Position numbers and translations under genes: made by a program
The notes under the pieces: model-generated
The model's database searches: none
What the model saw: only the letters and a program-made list of their open reading frames with translations
What the model was told of the DNA's origin: nothing
Source of the DNA: DASTHG01 sp035491895
Lineage (GTDB): Bacteria; Gemmatimonadota; Gemmatimonadetes; Gemmatimonadales; GWC2-71-9
NCBI GenBank assembly: GCA_035491895.1
Contig: DATJJY010000044.1
Location: 1-32,780 of the forward strand
Reading direction: 5' to 3'
Length of the DNA: 32,780 nt
Shown here: one piece after another, positions 17,292 to 25,209 of the stretch
How the letters are laid out: each line of letters opens with the position of its first letter
Position numbering within the stretch: the stretch's first letter is position 1

Positions 17292-19388
17292 CTATTCCTT
17301 TGCTTCCTCTTGCTCCTTCTTGCGCGCATCCACCACGCGCGAAGCGACCTCGGGCGGGACCTGCTCGTACGTGTGGAACTTCTGCCGGTACGTGCCGCGG
17401 CCGTGCGTAATGGAATGGAGCGACGTGGCGTAGCGGTCGAGATCCGCTTCGGGCACCAGCGCCTTCACCTTCACCAGCTTGCCATCCGGCTCGGTCCCGA
17501 GAATCTGGCCGCGGCGCGAGGAGAGATCGCCCATCACCGATCCCTGGTAGTCGTCGGGGGTCCAGACCTCGACCTCCATGATCGGCTCGAGCAGTACCGG
17601 CTTGCAGTTGGGGCTCACGTTCCGGAACGCCAGGATGCCGGCCATCTTGAACGACATTTCGTTCGAGTCGACGTCGTGATAGGAGCCGTCGAACAGCTCC
17701 ACCTTGAAGTCCACGACGGGGTAGCCGGCCACGGGGCCGCGGGATTTCGCTTCGACGATTCCCTTCTCCACCGCCGGAATATACTGGCGCGGAATCACAC
17801 CGCCGACGATTTGATCGTCGAACACGAAGCCCGATCCGCGCGGCAACGGCGCGATGCGGATCCAGCAATCGCCGTACTGGCCGCGGCCGCCGGTCTGCTT
17901 CTTGTGCTTGCCCTGCCCTTCGGCCTTGCCGCGCAGCGTCTCCCGATACGCGATCTTCGGTTTTCCGATCACGGCGTGCACGCCGAACTTGCGCGCCAGG
18001 CGGCCCACCACGATCTCGAGGTGCCGTTCCCCCAGTCCGCGGATCAGCGTCTGGCCCAGCTCGCCGTTGTATTCGTGATGGAAGGTCGGGTCCTCTTCAT
18101 GCAGTTTGTGCAGGCCGGTCGACAGCTTGTCTTCTTCACCGCGCTGCTTCACCTCCACCGAAACCGTGATCACGGGCTCGGGGAACGGGATCTTCGGGAG
18201 CACGATCGGGTGCGCCTGAGTCGACAGCGTGTCGTTGGTGTGCGTGTCGCGCAGCTTGGCGACGACCCCGATGTCCCCCGCGTGCAGCTCGCTGATCTCC
18301 GTCCGCTCCTTCCCCACCGCCACACAGAGGTGATTCAGCTTCTCGCTCGCCGAGCGAGGCGCGTTGTAGACGTCCTGGCCGTTCTTCACCGCCCCCGAGT
18401 AGATCCGGAAGAACGTCACGTCCCCCACGTGCGGCTCCGAGATCGTCTTGAACACCTGGGCCACGAACGGCCCCGTATCGACCGGTTGCAGCGTGATCTG
18501 CTGCACCTTCCCCCACGTATCGGCCGTCACTTCGGGCCGCTCGGCGGGGGACGGCAGCAGCTCGACCATCTTCGACAGCAGCGCCCGCGTGCCGTAGGTC
18601 AGCTCGGCGGCGCCGCAGAACAGCGGATACAGCTCCCCCCGTGCCATCCCCGCCTTCATGGCGCGGATCGCTTCGTCGCGCCCGATCTCCTCGCCGCCGA
18701 GGTAGCGCTCCAGCAACGCGTCGTCGGTCGCCGCGATGCTCTCGATCAGCTCCTGCGAGTACTTGGTGAACCGCTCCTGGTATTCGGGAGGCACGTCGAC
18801 CTCGTCGTACTCCCCGGTCTTCGTGCCCTTCTTGTAGAGATGGCACTTCTTCGAGAACAGATTGATGATGCCGTGGAACGCGGGGCCTTCACCGACCGGG
18901 ATTTCGACCGGGATCACCTTGGCCGTCAGCCGACCCTTGATCGAGCCGAACACCTTCTCGAAGTCGGCGTGCTCCTTGTCCATCAGGGAAACGAAGAACA
19001 TGCGTGGCACGTGGCGCTGCTCGCAGTAATCCCAGACTTTCTCCGTCCCGACCTCGACCCCGGCGGTCGCCGAGACGACCACCACTGCGCCGTCCGCGGC
19101 CCATACCCCGGCCAGCGCGTCGCCCGTGAAGTCCAGATATCCGGGCGTGTCGACCAGGTTCAGCTTCGTCTCCATCCACTCGGCGACGGCGAGGGCCAGG
19201 TTGATGGAGTATTTGCGCTCGATTTCGTCTGCGGTGTAATCGGTGAGGGCGGTCCCGTCCTTCACGGACCCGTGTCGCTTGCTGGTGCCGGCCACGAACG
19301 CGAGGGCATCGACGAGTGACGTCTTCCCGCTCGCGCCGTGGCCCACAACGGCCACGTTGCGAATCTCACTTGTCTTGTAGATGCGCAT
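17292..19388 (-). CDS. EF-G-2-like translational GTPase (elongation factor G family)
   Basis: 698 aa, close to T. thermophilus EF-G-2-type proteins rather than canonical EF-G. G1 is GHGASGKTS, G3 DTPGYLDF; switch I reads EIERKYSINLALA instead of the usual ERGITI, and the G4 position reads SLMD (residues 134-137) instead of NKxD. Domain IV contains AEGQGKHKKQTGGRGQYGD, the typical EF-G-2 signature, followed by GSYHDVDSNEMSFKMA and SRRGQILG of domain V. The start ATG 19388 has AGGAG about 11 nt upstream. Because the G4 motif is altered, GTP specificity deserves testing. The kinase gene follows by 8 bp. It is probably an accessory EF-G paralogue; the main fusA would be elsewhere. Confidence 0.92.
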   Translation of the reverse strand: MRIYKTSEIRNVAVVGHGASGKTSLVDALAFVAGTSKRHGSVKDGTALTDYTADEIERKYSINLALAVAEWMETKLNLVDTPGYLDFTGDALAGVWAADGAVVVVSATAGVEVGTEKVWDYCEQRHVPRMFFVSLMDKEHADFEKVFGSIKGRLTAKVIPVEIPVGEGPAFHGIINLFSKKCHLYKKGTKTGEYDEVDVPPEYQERFTKYSQELIESIAATDDALLERYLGGEEIGRDEAIRAMKAGMARGELYPLFCGAAELTYGTRALLSKMVELLPSPAERPEVTADTWGKVQQITLQPVDTGPFVAQVFKTISEPHVGDVTFFRIYSGAVKNGQDVYNAPRSASEKLNHLCVAVGKERTEISELHAGDIGVVAKLRDTHTNDTLSTQAHPIVLPKIPFPEPVITVSVEVKQRGEEDKLSTGLHKLHEEDPTFHHEYNGELGQTLIRGLGERHLEIVVGRLARKFGVHAVIGKPKIAYRETLRGKAEGQGKHKKQTGGRGQYGDCWIRIAPLPRGSGFVFDDQIVGGVIPRQYIPAVEKGIVEAKSRGPVAGYPVVDFKVELFDGSYHDVDSNEMSFKMAGILAFRNVSPNCKPVLLEPIMEVEVWTPDDYQGSVMGDLSSRRGQILGTEPDGKLVKVKALVPEADLDRYATSLHSITHGRGTYRQKFHTYEQVPPEVASRVVDARKKEQEEAKE

Positions 19389-19472
19389 GAGCGCACAATC
19401 TCCTGCCAGGGGGGATGAGAATATGGATAGAGAGCAGAGAGACTGCTAGACGACAGCCAGCAGAGCCGTACT

Positions 19473-19567
19473 ACTAGACGTACAGACGCACAGGGGTGAA
19501 CAGGTTGCAGAGAACTGATAGTCCTGTTTCCTCAAACTGTTCTCCCCTGTGCGTCTGTACGTCTAGT
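19473..19567. repeat. Long inverted repeat (hairpin), copy 1 of a dispersed family
   Basis: Positions 19473-19496 (starting ACTAGACGTACAGACG and ending CAGGGG) are the exact reverse complement of 19544-19567, giving a perfect 24-bp stem; the pairing continues inward, with a few mismatches, through GAACAG..TTG. It lies in the 199-bp gap between the DUF1579 gene end and the EF-G start, both on the minus strand, so it may end DUF1579 transcripts. A related hairpin with the same TAGACG-ACAGAC-AGGGG-GAA order is at 23005-23064. Apart from this element I see no gene in 19389-19587. Confidence 0.85.
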
Positions 19568-19587
19568 CGTGCTTGTCCCGCCTTTGA

Positions 19588-20136
19588 CTATTTCGCTCTG
19601 GTTTCCGTTCCTGTCATCACGACCGCCCACGGCCCGCCCGCCTGCGACATGGAGAATTCGAACGTGTAGGAATCGGGCGAGACCTGCTTGGCGACGTAAC
19701 GCTGCTTGAGGCTCTTGCCGCCCATCATCGTCTCCCCTTCCCACGTCCAGGTGTCGCCCGACACCTGGCCGTAGGCCATGTCTGCCGAGCCCATCCCGGT
19801 ATTGTCGACTCCGTAATAGGTGTAGCGCTGGCGCTCGTTGTCATAGCCCAGGATGCCCATGCTCTTCATGGCCCCCATCGGCGAAGTCCCGTCCCCGTGG
19901 CACACGAGGTTGAACCCGCCCTGGAACCACTCGCAGGAGTCGGTCCCCGAGAATTTTCCACCCGGGCCCATCGGCCCGGGCTTCATCTCGCCCGCCGAGG
20001 TCCAGTTGCCCGCAAAGTATGCGAGCTTCTGCTGGGCTGGACCGGGCTGTGGCGGGGCTGGAGGATTCTGAGCGGCTAACACCGGGGCGGCGAAGACTGC
20101 AAGGCTTGTGAGCATTCGATAGGACAGGCTGTACAT
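19588..20136 (-). CDS. Secreted DUF1579 family protein
   Basis: 182 aa. ATG 20136 is preceded by AGAGGGA at a good distance. A signal peptide (MLTSLAVFAAPVLAAQ) and a Pro-rich linker come first, then the DUF1579 body: LAYFAGNWTSAGEMKPGPMGPGG, CEWFQGGFNLVCHGDG, MGILGYDNERQRYTYYGVDN and DTWTWEGE. The fold is a lipocalin-like barrel whose biochemical role is unknown. It is transcribed toward EF-G but a long hairpin lies between; the upstream MFS gene ends 30 bp before its start, so it may share that transcript. Confidence 0.8.
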   Translation of the reverse strand: MYSLSYRMLTSLAVFAAPVLAAQNPPAPPQPGPAQQKLAYFAGNWTSAGEMKPGPMGPGGKFSGTDSCEWFQGGFNLVCHGDGTSPMGAMKSMGILGYDNERQRYTYYGVDNTGMGSADMAYGQVSGDTWTWEGETMMGGKSLKQRYVAKQVSPDSYTFEFSMSQAGGPWAVVMTGTETRAK

Positions 20137-20166
20137 GGATCCCTCTCGGTTGGCGACGCTTGAATT

Positions 20167-21372
20167 CTACCCCGCCGGCGCTGCCTCGCTACTCGGTGGG
20201 ACCGGGCGCCTCGCCCTGGGAACGCCGAGGGAGGCCACCCACCCGACGAGCATCACGCCCGCCGCCCCGAGGAACACGGTCTTGGGTGTGCTCGAATCGT
20301 ACGCGATCCCGATCACGGCCGGGCCGGAGAACCGCCCCAGAGCGCCCAGCGACTGCGCCACGCCGAGGACCGTGCCCTGCTCGCTGGCCCCGGCGAAGGT
20401 CGAGACCAGTCCCGTCGCCGCCGGCGACATAATGGAGTTTGAAAAAGCCAGCAGCACGGTCCAGCCGTACAGCGCCCGGGTGCTTGCCAGGAACGGCACG
20501 ACGCCGATCGAGACCGCCATGCCAACCATGCCCGTGATGAGCAGACGGCGATCGCTGAACCGTTTCGTCAATAACCGGAACAGGCCGCCCTGCACGACGG
20601 CCGCGACAACGCCAACGAGGATAAAAAAGCGATTCAACTCTCCACCACGCTCGTGCCACCCGAGCGTCGCGGTGGCCCACAGCGGCAGTGCCACCGTGTA
20701 CCCCGCAAACGCGAACGGGGCGATCAACCACACCAGCATGAGCGGCCGCAGCTCGGGATGCGCCAGTGCATCGGCCATGTGCCCGAACGGCCACCAGTCG
20801 CGCGCCACGCGATGCTCGGCCCGGAGCGACTCGGGAAGAATGAAGTAGGCCGAAACCAGGTTCACCAGCGAGAGCCCGACGGCGACCAGCCCCATTCCCG
20901 CGTGGCCAAACGGCGCCAGCAACGCGCCGATGCCGGGACCGACGATGAACCCGAGACCGAACGCCATCCCGATCAGGCCCATCCCCTTGGAGCGGTCTTC
21001 GGCAGTTGTGATGTCGGCGACATACGCCTGGGCGGCGGAAATATTGCCACCGGCGAATCCCGATACGAGCCGGGCGACGAGCAACACCCAGTAGGAGGGG
21101 GCAAATGCGAACAGGAGATAGCCGACCGCGTTGAGCACCATCGTAACGAGCAAAATCGGCCGCCGGCCGATCCGGTCCGAGAGGCGACCCAGAAGGGCCG
21201 TGGAGAGGAATTGCATCAGCGAAAACCCGCCGACGAGCGCGCCGTATCCGAGCCCGTGAACGTTGAACCGCTGGGAGTAGTAGGGAAGGACCGGCATCAC
21301 GATGCCGAAGCCCACCAAGTCGATGAAGATGGTGAGCCAGATGATGGCGAGACGCGGCCGGGCGGACGGCAT
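20167..21372 (-). CDS. MFS drug/proton antiporter, TetA-like (DHA1)
   Basis: 401 aa inner-membrane protein with 12 predicted helices. LAIIWLTIFIDLVGFGIVMPVLPYY at the start, motif A in the loop after TM2 (LLGRLSDRIGRRPILL), RLVSGFAGGNISAAQAYVADIT and GLIGMAFGLGFIVGPGIG (motif C of antiporters) identify the 12-TM drug:H+ antiporter group that includes TetA(C)-like exporters. Substrate is unknown and there is no TetR-type regulator gene next to it. It is divergent from the Rieske/FMN-reductase gene with 87 bp between the starts. Confidence 0.88.
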   Translation of the reverse strand: MPSARPRLAIIWLTIFIDLVGFGIVMPVLPYYSQRFNVHGLGYGALVGGFSLMQFLSTALLGRLSDRIGRRPILLVTMVLNAVGYLLFAFAPSYWVLLVARLVSGFAGGNISAAQAYVADITTAEDRSKGMGLIGMAFGLGFIVGPGIGALLAPFGHAGMGLVAVGLSLVNLVSAYFILPESLRAEHRVARDWWPFGHMADALAHPELRPLMLVWLIAPFAFAGYTVALPLWATATLGWHERGGELNRFFILVGVVAAVVQGGLFRLLTKRFSDRRLLITGMVGMAVSIGVVPFLASTRALYGWTVLLAFSNSIMSPAATGLVSTFAGASEQGTVLGVAQSLGALGRFSGPAVIGIAYDSSTPKTVFLGAAGVMLVGWVASLGVPRARRPVPPSSEAAPAG

Positions 21373-21459
21373 GGGCGGGAGAATCTACTCCGCGGGCGCT
21401 CGAGTGCCGAGTCGAAACACGCGGGTTACGTTTGCTCCAGCCCATCTCCCGGAGCCTGC

Positions 21460-22572
21460 ATGAGCACCTGGCATCGCCTCGGCACCAAGGACGAACTGCT
21501 TGGCCGCGTCCCATTCGCCGCGAAGCTGGACCGGCATGAGATCGCCGTGTTCTATTATGAAGGCGGGTTCCGCGCGATATCCAATAGCTGCAACCACAAG
21601 GGCGGTCCGCTCTCCCAAGGCCAGTTGCACGGCGAGTACGTGATGTGTCCGTGGCACGCCTGGGAATACAGCGTGATCACCGGCAAGGGGCCGGAAGGCT
21701 ACGGCGAGGACGCCGCCGGCGTGTTCGCCGTGGAAGAGCGCAGCGACGGGGTGTTCGTCCAGACGCCGCCGGTCACGCCCCGCCGGGTGATGAAACACGA
21801 GCCGCATCCGCTGCTCAAGGTCGAGCCGCGGCCCGCCGGCGCTCCGCCCCGCGTGCTCGGCATTTCCACGACGGCGATGGACGAAGCCAACCCGCGCTTT
21901 TCCACCTCCGACGCGCTGCTCGACCACGCCATGCGCCACGCCAAAGAGGTGTTGAACGCCGACACCCAAACCATCCGGTTGCGCGATCTCAAGTTCCGGC
22001 CCTGCGAGGGGAACTACTCGAAAGCGGCGCACGCGTGCATCTGGCCCTGCGCCATCACGGAGCGGGATCCGGAGGACGAGTTGACGCCGGTGTACGCCGG
22101 GCTGGTGAACTGGTGCGACGTGCTCCTGATCTCGACGCCGATCCGGTGGGGCAATGCCTCCTCCCTGTACTACAAGATGGCCGAGCGGCTGAACTGCATT
22201 CAGAATCAGATCACGATCCACAACAAGGTGTTGATCAAGAACAAGGTGGCGTCGTTCATCATTACCGGTGGCCAGGACAATATCCAGGGCGTCGCTGGAT
22301 CGCTGTTCACCTTCTGGTCCGAGCTGGGATTCGTCTTCCCCGCCTATCCGTTCATCGCGCACTCGCGCGGCTGGGACGCCGAGGACATGGAGAACAACGT
22401 GCGCCAGGTAAAGATGAGCGAGGGCTTGGCCGCGGCCTCGCGCGAGCTGGTGTCGCGGGCGGTGGAGTTCTGGAAGATCCAGGACGAGCACAAGGCGGAG
22501 ATGGATAAGCCGATGGAGCGGGCTGGCCGGAAAGCCAACCCCATCCCGATGCCCGAGGAGGCTTCGGTATGA
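21460..22572 (+). CDS. Rieske [2Fe-2S] domain fused to NADPH-dependent FMN reductase-like domain
   Basis: 370 aa fusion. ATG 21460 is chosen from GGAG 5 nt upstream and because protein character begins there; the long upstream open frame overlies the divergent MFS gene. N-terminal Rieske domain, residues 1-110: C44-x-H46 (CNHKGGP) and C63-x-x-H66 (CPWHAWEY), spaced as in Rieske ferredoxins. A linker leads to a flavodoxin-fold FMN reductase domain from about residue 125 (VLGISTTAMDEANPRFSTSDALLDHAM, then DVLLISTPIRWGNASSLYYKMAERL). The arrangement suggests electron flow from NAD(P)H through flavin to the iron-sulfur cluster or the reverse. The SnoaL-like gene follows with a 4-bp overlap. Substrate and partner unknown. 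Confidence 0.85.
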   Translation: MSTWHRLGTKDELLGRVPFAAKLDRHEIAVFYYEGGFRAISNSCNHKGGPLSQGQLHGEYVMCPWHAWEYSVITGKGPEGYGEDAAGVFAVEERSDGVFVQTPPVTPRRVMKHEPHPLLKVEPRPAGAPPRVLGISTTAMDEANPRFSTSDALLDHAMRHAKEVLNADTQTIRLRDLKFRPCEGNYSKAAHACIWPCAITERDPEDELTPVYAGLVNWCDVLLISTPIRWGNASSLYYKMAERLNCIQNQITIHNKVLIKNKVASFIITGGQDNIQGVAGSLFTFWSELGFVFPAYPFIAHSRGWDAEDMENNVRQVKMSEGLAAASRELVSRAVEFWKIQDEHKAEMDKPMERAGRKANPIPMPEEASV

Positions 22573-23006
22573 GCAAGCGCATGGACGTCGCCAGGGCCTA
22601 CGAAAAGGCACTGTTCGCCGGCAAGATGGACGAGGTCGCCGGCTACTTCACCGAGGACATCGTGTACTGGTGCGCCGGCGCGCCGCCGCTCGGCGGCGAG
22701 TGGAAGGGGCGGGACGCCGTGATCCGCAGCATGAACAATCGCGAGCAAGGGCTGGGCGCGGCGGACTGGGGCTACGAAGACGTGTGGCGCGTGTGGTACG
22801 ACGCCGAGGACAGGGTGATCGTGGAGATTCGCGAGCGCAGCTGGCTGAAGAATGACCCGAAGGACGTCATGGATCAACGCACGATCGCCGTCCTGAAGTT
22901 CAGAGACGACAAGATTTGTGAGATGAGAGACTACACGGACAGTCACATCTACGAAGAATTCCTGAAGCGGCACAGGAGCGAGCTGCCCAAATTCAAGAGT
23001 AAATAG
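22569..23006 (+). CDS. SnoaL/NTF2-like protein
   Basis: 145 aa, ATG overlapping the upstream stop (ATGA). The cone-shaped alpha+beta barrel signature is visible: AYEKALFAGKMDEVAGYFTEDIVYW, GEWKGRDAVIRSM, DRVIVEIRERSWLKN, then TIAVLKFRDDKICEMRDYTDSHIYEEFL. This is the standard layout of SnoaL-like polyketide cyclase/ketosteroid isomerase relatives. Tight coupling to the Rieske/FMN-reductase fusion suggests that it acts on, or binds, the same small molecule. No catalytic claim can be made. A hairpin just behind its stop may end the transcript. Confidence 0.85.
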   Translation: MSKRMDVARAYEKALFAGKMDEVAGYFTEDIVYWCAGAPPLGGEWKGRDAVIRSMNNREQGLGAADWGYEDVWRVWYDAEDRVIVEIRERSWLKNDPKDVMDQRTIAVLKFRDDKICEMRDYTDSHIYEEFLKRHRSELPKFKSK

Positions 23007-23064
23007 ACGGACAGACAGGGGCGAAGTGGCGAAGACGTTTAGCGACTTGGCGTCTGTCTGTCCG
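23005..23064. repeat. Inverted repeat (hairpin), copy 2 of the dispersed family; shared end of two convergent genes
   Basis: CGGACAGACAG at 23008-23018 pairs perfectly with CTGTCTGTCCG at 23054-23064, and pairing continues inward with scattered mismatches. Composition and order match copy 1 at 19473-19567 (TAGACG, ACAGAC, GGGGCGAA). The right arm codes for the last eight residues and stop of the minus-strand MFS protein, so the element appears to have inserted into, or recombined with, that gene's 3' end. It probably serves as a two-way terminator for the SnoaL and MFS genes. Confidence 0.75.
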
Positions 23065-24310
23065 CCTGAAAACTGTCTAAGGACTTGTCGTTCTTGCGGG
23101 CTATCCAGTACAGCGGAGCAGCCAGAATCAGCGTCGCCCCCGAGTACAGCCAGGCTTCTCCGATGCTTCTCATCTTGGCCAGGTAACCCCATCCAGACTG
23201 CCCCATCACTCCTCCCACATCCGCGAACAGACTGTCCAGCGAGATGATCGTCGCGCGCTGCGCCGAGGGAATGTGGGCGTTCAAGTAGCCCTGCTTGACG
23301 GGGCCCCCCATTCCCAGCGCGACGCCGTACACCAAGTAACTCCCCAGCGCCACGAAGAACCCGATAGGATGGGGAAACAGGAACCCGCTGGCGCCAGCCA
23401 CGATCACCGCGATCATCTCGACGACGACAGCGCCGGCCAGGATCCCGGTGCGGGTCCGGACTACCCGGCTGGCCGGCTGCACCAGGGCGTTGCCGGCGAT
23501 CATCGACAGAGACAGGAGGGCCGCGACCAGTCCCGAGACCCACACCAGCTCGCGTCCCAGGAGATCGAGGAAGTACCGCTGCCAGCTGTAGAAGCCGAAG
23601 ATCATGAAACTCATGCCCACGAGCGACGCGAACATCACCGGCCGCACCACGCGGTGGTGCAAGCCGAAATTCAGGCCTTCCACGAACACACGGCGCAGCT
23701 CCGTGGGAACACGGCGCCATTCCAGGGCGCGCGGTGTGAAGCCCAGCTCCGGCATGGCGATCCACGCGACCGCGAGCAACGGCAGGAACGTCGCCGACCG
23801 CACCAGGTAGGGAACGGCCAGGTCCAGCTGGCCGAGGAAGCCGCCGCCCAGCGTTCCGATGAGCATCGCAGCCCCGAACACCATTTGGCCCCGGGCGAAG
23901 ATCGGTTCCATGCCCTCCGCGTACCCGGTGGCCTTGAGGGCGTCCACCAGCCAGGCGTCCACCGCGCCCGTATAGAACGTGTAACCCAGGCCCAGCAGCA
24001 CCGACGTCCCCATGAACGACCAGAATCCCCAGTGCCACCAGGCGGTGGCCACGTACAAGAGCGTCGAGACCAGGAGCGTGACGATGCAGAGAAGCAGCGA
24101 TACGCGGCGCCCCAGGGTATCGGCCACGACGCCGGTCGGGATCTCGAACACCACCATCCCGAAGGTGAAAGCGGCATTCGTAAGCATCACCTGGAAGATG
24201 TCGAGGCCGGCGTGGAGCTTGAACAGCGTGTCCACACCCCAGATCAGCGAGGCTGCGAGGTTGAACAGCCCGGTGATCAGATAGTAGGTCCGGATGATGC
24301 GGTTGCTCAT
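23039..24310 (-). CDS. MFS transporter
   Basis: 423 aa inner-membrane permease with about 12 hydrophobic helices. ATG 24310 overlaps the EamA stop as ATGA. Motif A-like sequence IPTGVVADTLGRRVSLLL follows TM2; FYTGAVDAWLVDALKATGYAEGMEPIFARG is typical of a family of uncharacterised MFS proteins annotated in many soil bacteria. Substrate unknown. It is the last gene of the six-gene operon that starts with the EgtD-like methyltransferase. The C-terminal residues ADRQTPSR are encoded by the hairpin repeat and are probably not ancestral. Confidence 0.87.
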   Translation of the reverse strand: MSNRIIRTYYLITGLFNLAASLIWGVDTLFKLHAGLDIFQVMLTNAAFTFGMVVFEIPTGVVADTLGRRVSLLLCIVTLLVSTLLYVATAWWHWGFWSFMGTSVLLGLGYTFYTGAVDAWLVDALKATGYAEGMEPIFARGQMVFGAAMLIGTLGGGFLGQLDLAVPYLVRSATFLPLLAVAWIAMPELGFTPRALEWRRVPTELRRVFVEGLNFGLHHRVVRPVMFASLVGMSFMIFGFYSWQRYFLDLLGRELVWVSGLVAALLSLSMIAGNALVQPASRVVRTRTGILAGAVVVEMIAVIVAGASGFLFPHPIGFFVALGSYLVYGVALGMGGPVKQGYLNAHIPSAQRATIISLDSLFADVGGVMGQSGWGYLAKMRSIGEAWLYSGATLILAAPLYWIARKNDKSLDSFQADRQTPSR

Positions 24311-25209
24311 CCCTCGAGCGCCGGCGCGGGAACGGGAATCGTGGGAGGCGTACGCCAGGCGTGCCACGCGGTCGCCACGAGAATCACGGCGCCGCCGGCG
24401 AACACGCGCGGCCCCGGCGTCTCGCCATGGACCAGCCACGCCCACACCGGCGACAACACGGGCTCCACCAACCCCACGAGCGACACCTCGAGGGCACGCA
24501 CCGCAGCGACCGCCCGGGACAAGAAGACGTACGCCAGCGCGAGCTGGAACACACCGAGGTAGGCCACGACCACCCAGTCGCGCGGCGTCCCCGGCGCGAG
24601 GGGGAAGGCAAGCGGCAGTGCGATGAGAAAGACCATCACATTGCCGGTGACCGCCGCGGCCGCCACCGGGCCATGATCACCCACAGCATCCGTCCCGCGC
24701 GTCGTGCCAGGCCGCCGGGCCACCCAGCGATATCCCATCACCGTGAGCGCCCAGCACACGGCGCAGGCGGCGGCGAAGATGTTGCCGAGGACGGGATCGG
24801 GGGCCGTGGCGAAGCGCCGGCCCGGCGCTGACAACAGCAGGGCCATGCCGACGACCAGCAGCGCCATGTACTCGAGATCGCGGCGTCTGACGTGCTCGTG
24901 CAGGAGCAGCGGCGCCAGCGCAAGAATGAAGAGCGGGTGCGTCGCCTGGATGAAGATCGCGCTCGCGGCCGTCGTCAACTTGTTGGCAAGGATGAAAAAC
25001 AGTCCGGCGCCCGCGTACGCGACGCCCACGATGGGTGAGCGCCAGCTCCAGCCGCGGCGTGCCTCCGGGATGAGGACGAGCATCGCACACGCGGCCACCA
25101 CTGCGCGCCCTGCCGCCAGCTGCCAGGAGCCGAAGCCGCACAACTTGATCGCCGCCCCGCCGGTCGAGAACAACACCGCCGCTGCGACAACACGCAGCCG
25201 CGGGCTCAC
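24307..25209 (-). CDS. EamA/DMT family permease
   Basis: 300 aa, start GTG 25209 overlapping the binding-protein stop as GTGA. Ten hydrophobic helices in two EamA halves: VVAAAVLFSTGGAAIKLCGF, SAIFIQATHPLFILALAPLLLHE in the first, and RALEVSLVGLVEPVLSPVWAWLVHGE in the second, the last being a typical DMT signature. Such proteins usually export amino acids or other metabolites. Placement inside the ABC importer operon suggests exchange of a related small molecule; this is inference. Its stop overlaps the start of the downstream MFS gene. Confidence 0.88.
   Translation of the reverse strand: MSPRLRVVAAAVLFSTGGAAIKLCGFGSWQLAAGRAVVAACAMLVLIPEARRGWSWRSPIVGVAYAGAGLFFILANKLTTAASAIFIQATHPLFILALAPLLLHEHVRRRDLEYMALLVVGMALLLSAPGRRFATAPDPVLGNIFAAACAVCWALTVMGYRWVARRPGTTRGTDAVGDHGPVAAAAVTGNVMVFLIALPLAFPLAPGTPRDWVVVAYLGVFQLALAYVFLSRAVAAVRALEVSLVGLVEPVLSPVWAWLVHGETPGPRVFAGGAVILVATAWHAWRTPPTIPVPAPALEG

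Noticed and set aside
17310..19319. 669-codon open frame opposite EF-G
   Set aside because: It is a shadow of a well-conserved gene; no family motifs.
20653..21459. Upstream extension of the Rieske/FMN-reductase frame
   Set aside because: It lies opposite the TetA-like gene; the Rieske domain and the ribosome site fix the start at 21460.
22344..24038. 564-codon minus-strand open frame
   Set aside because: It overlaps the SnoaL, Rieske fusion and MFS genes in other frames and shows no domain.
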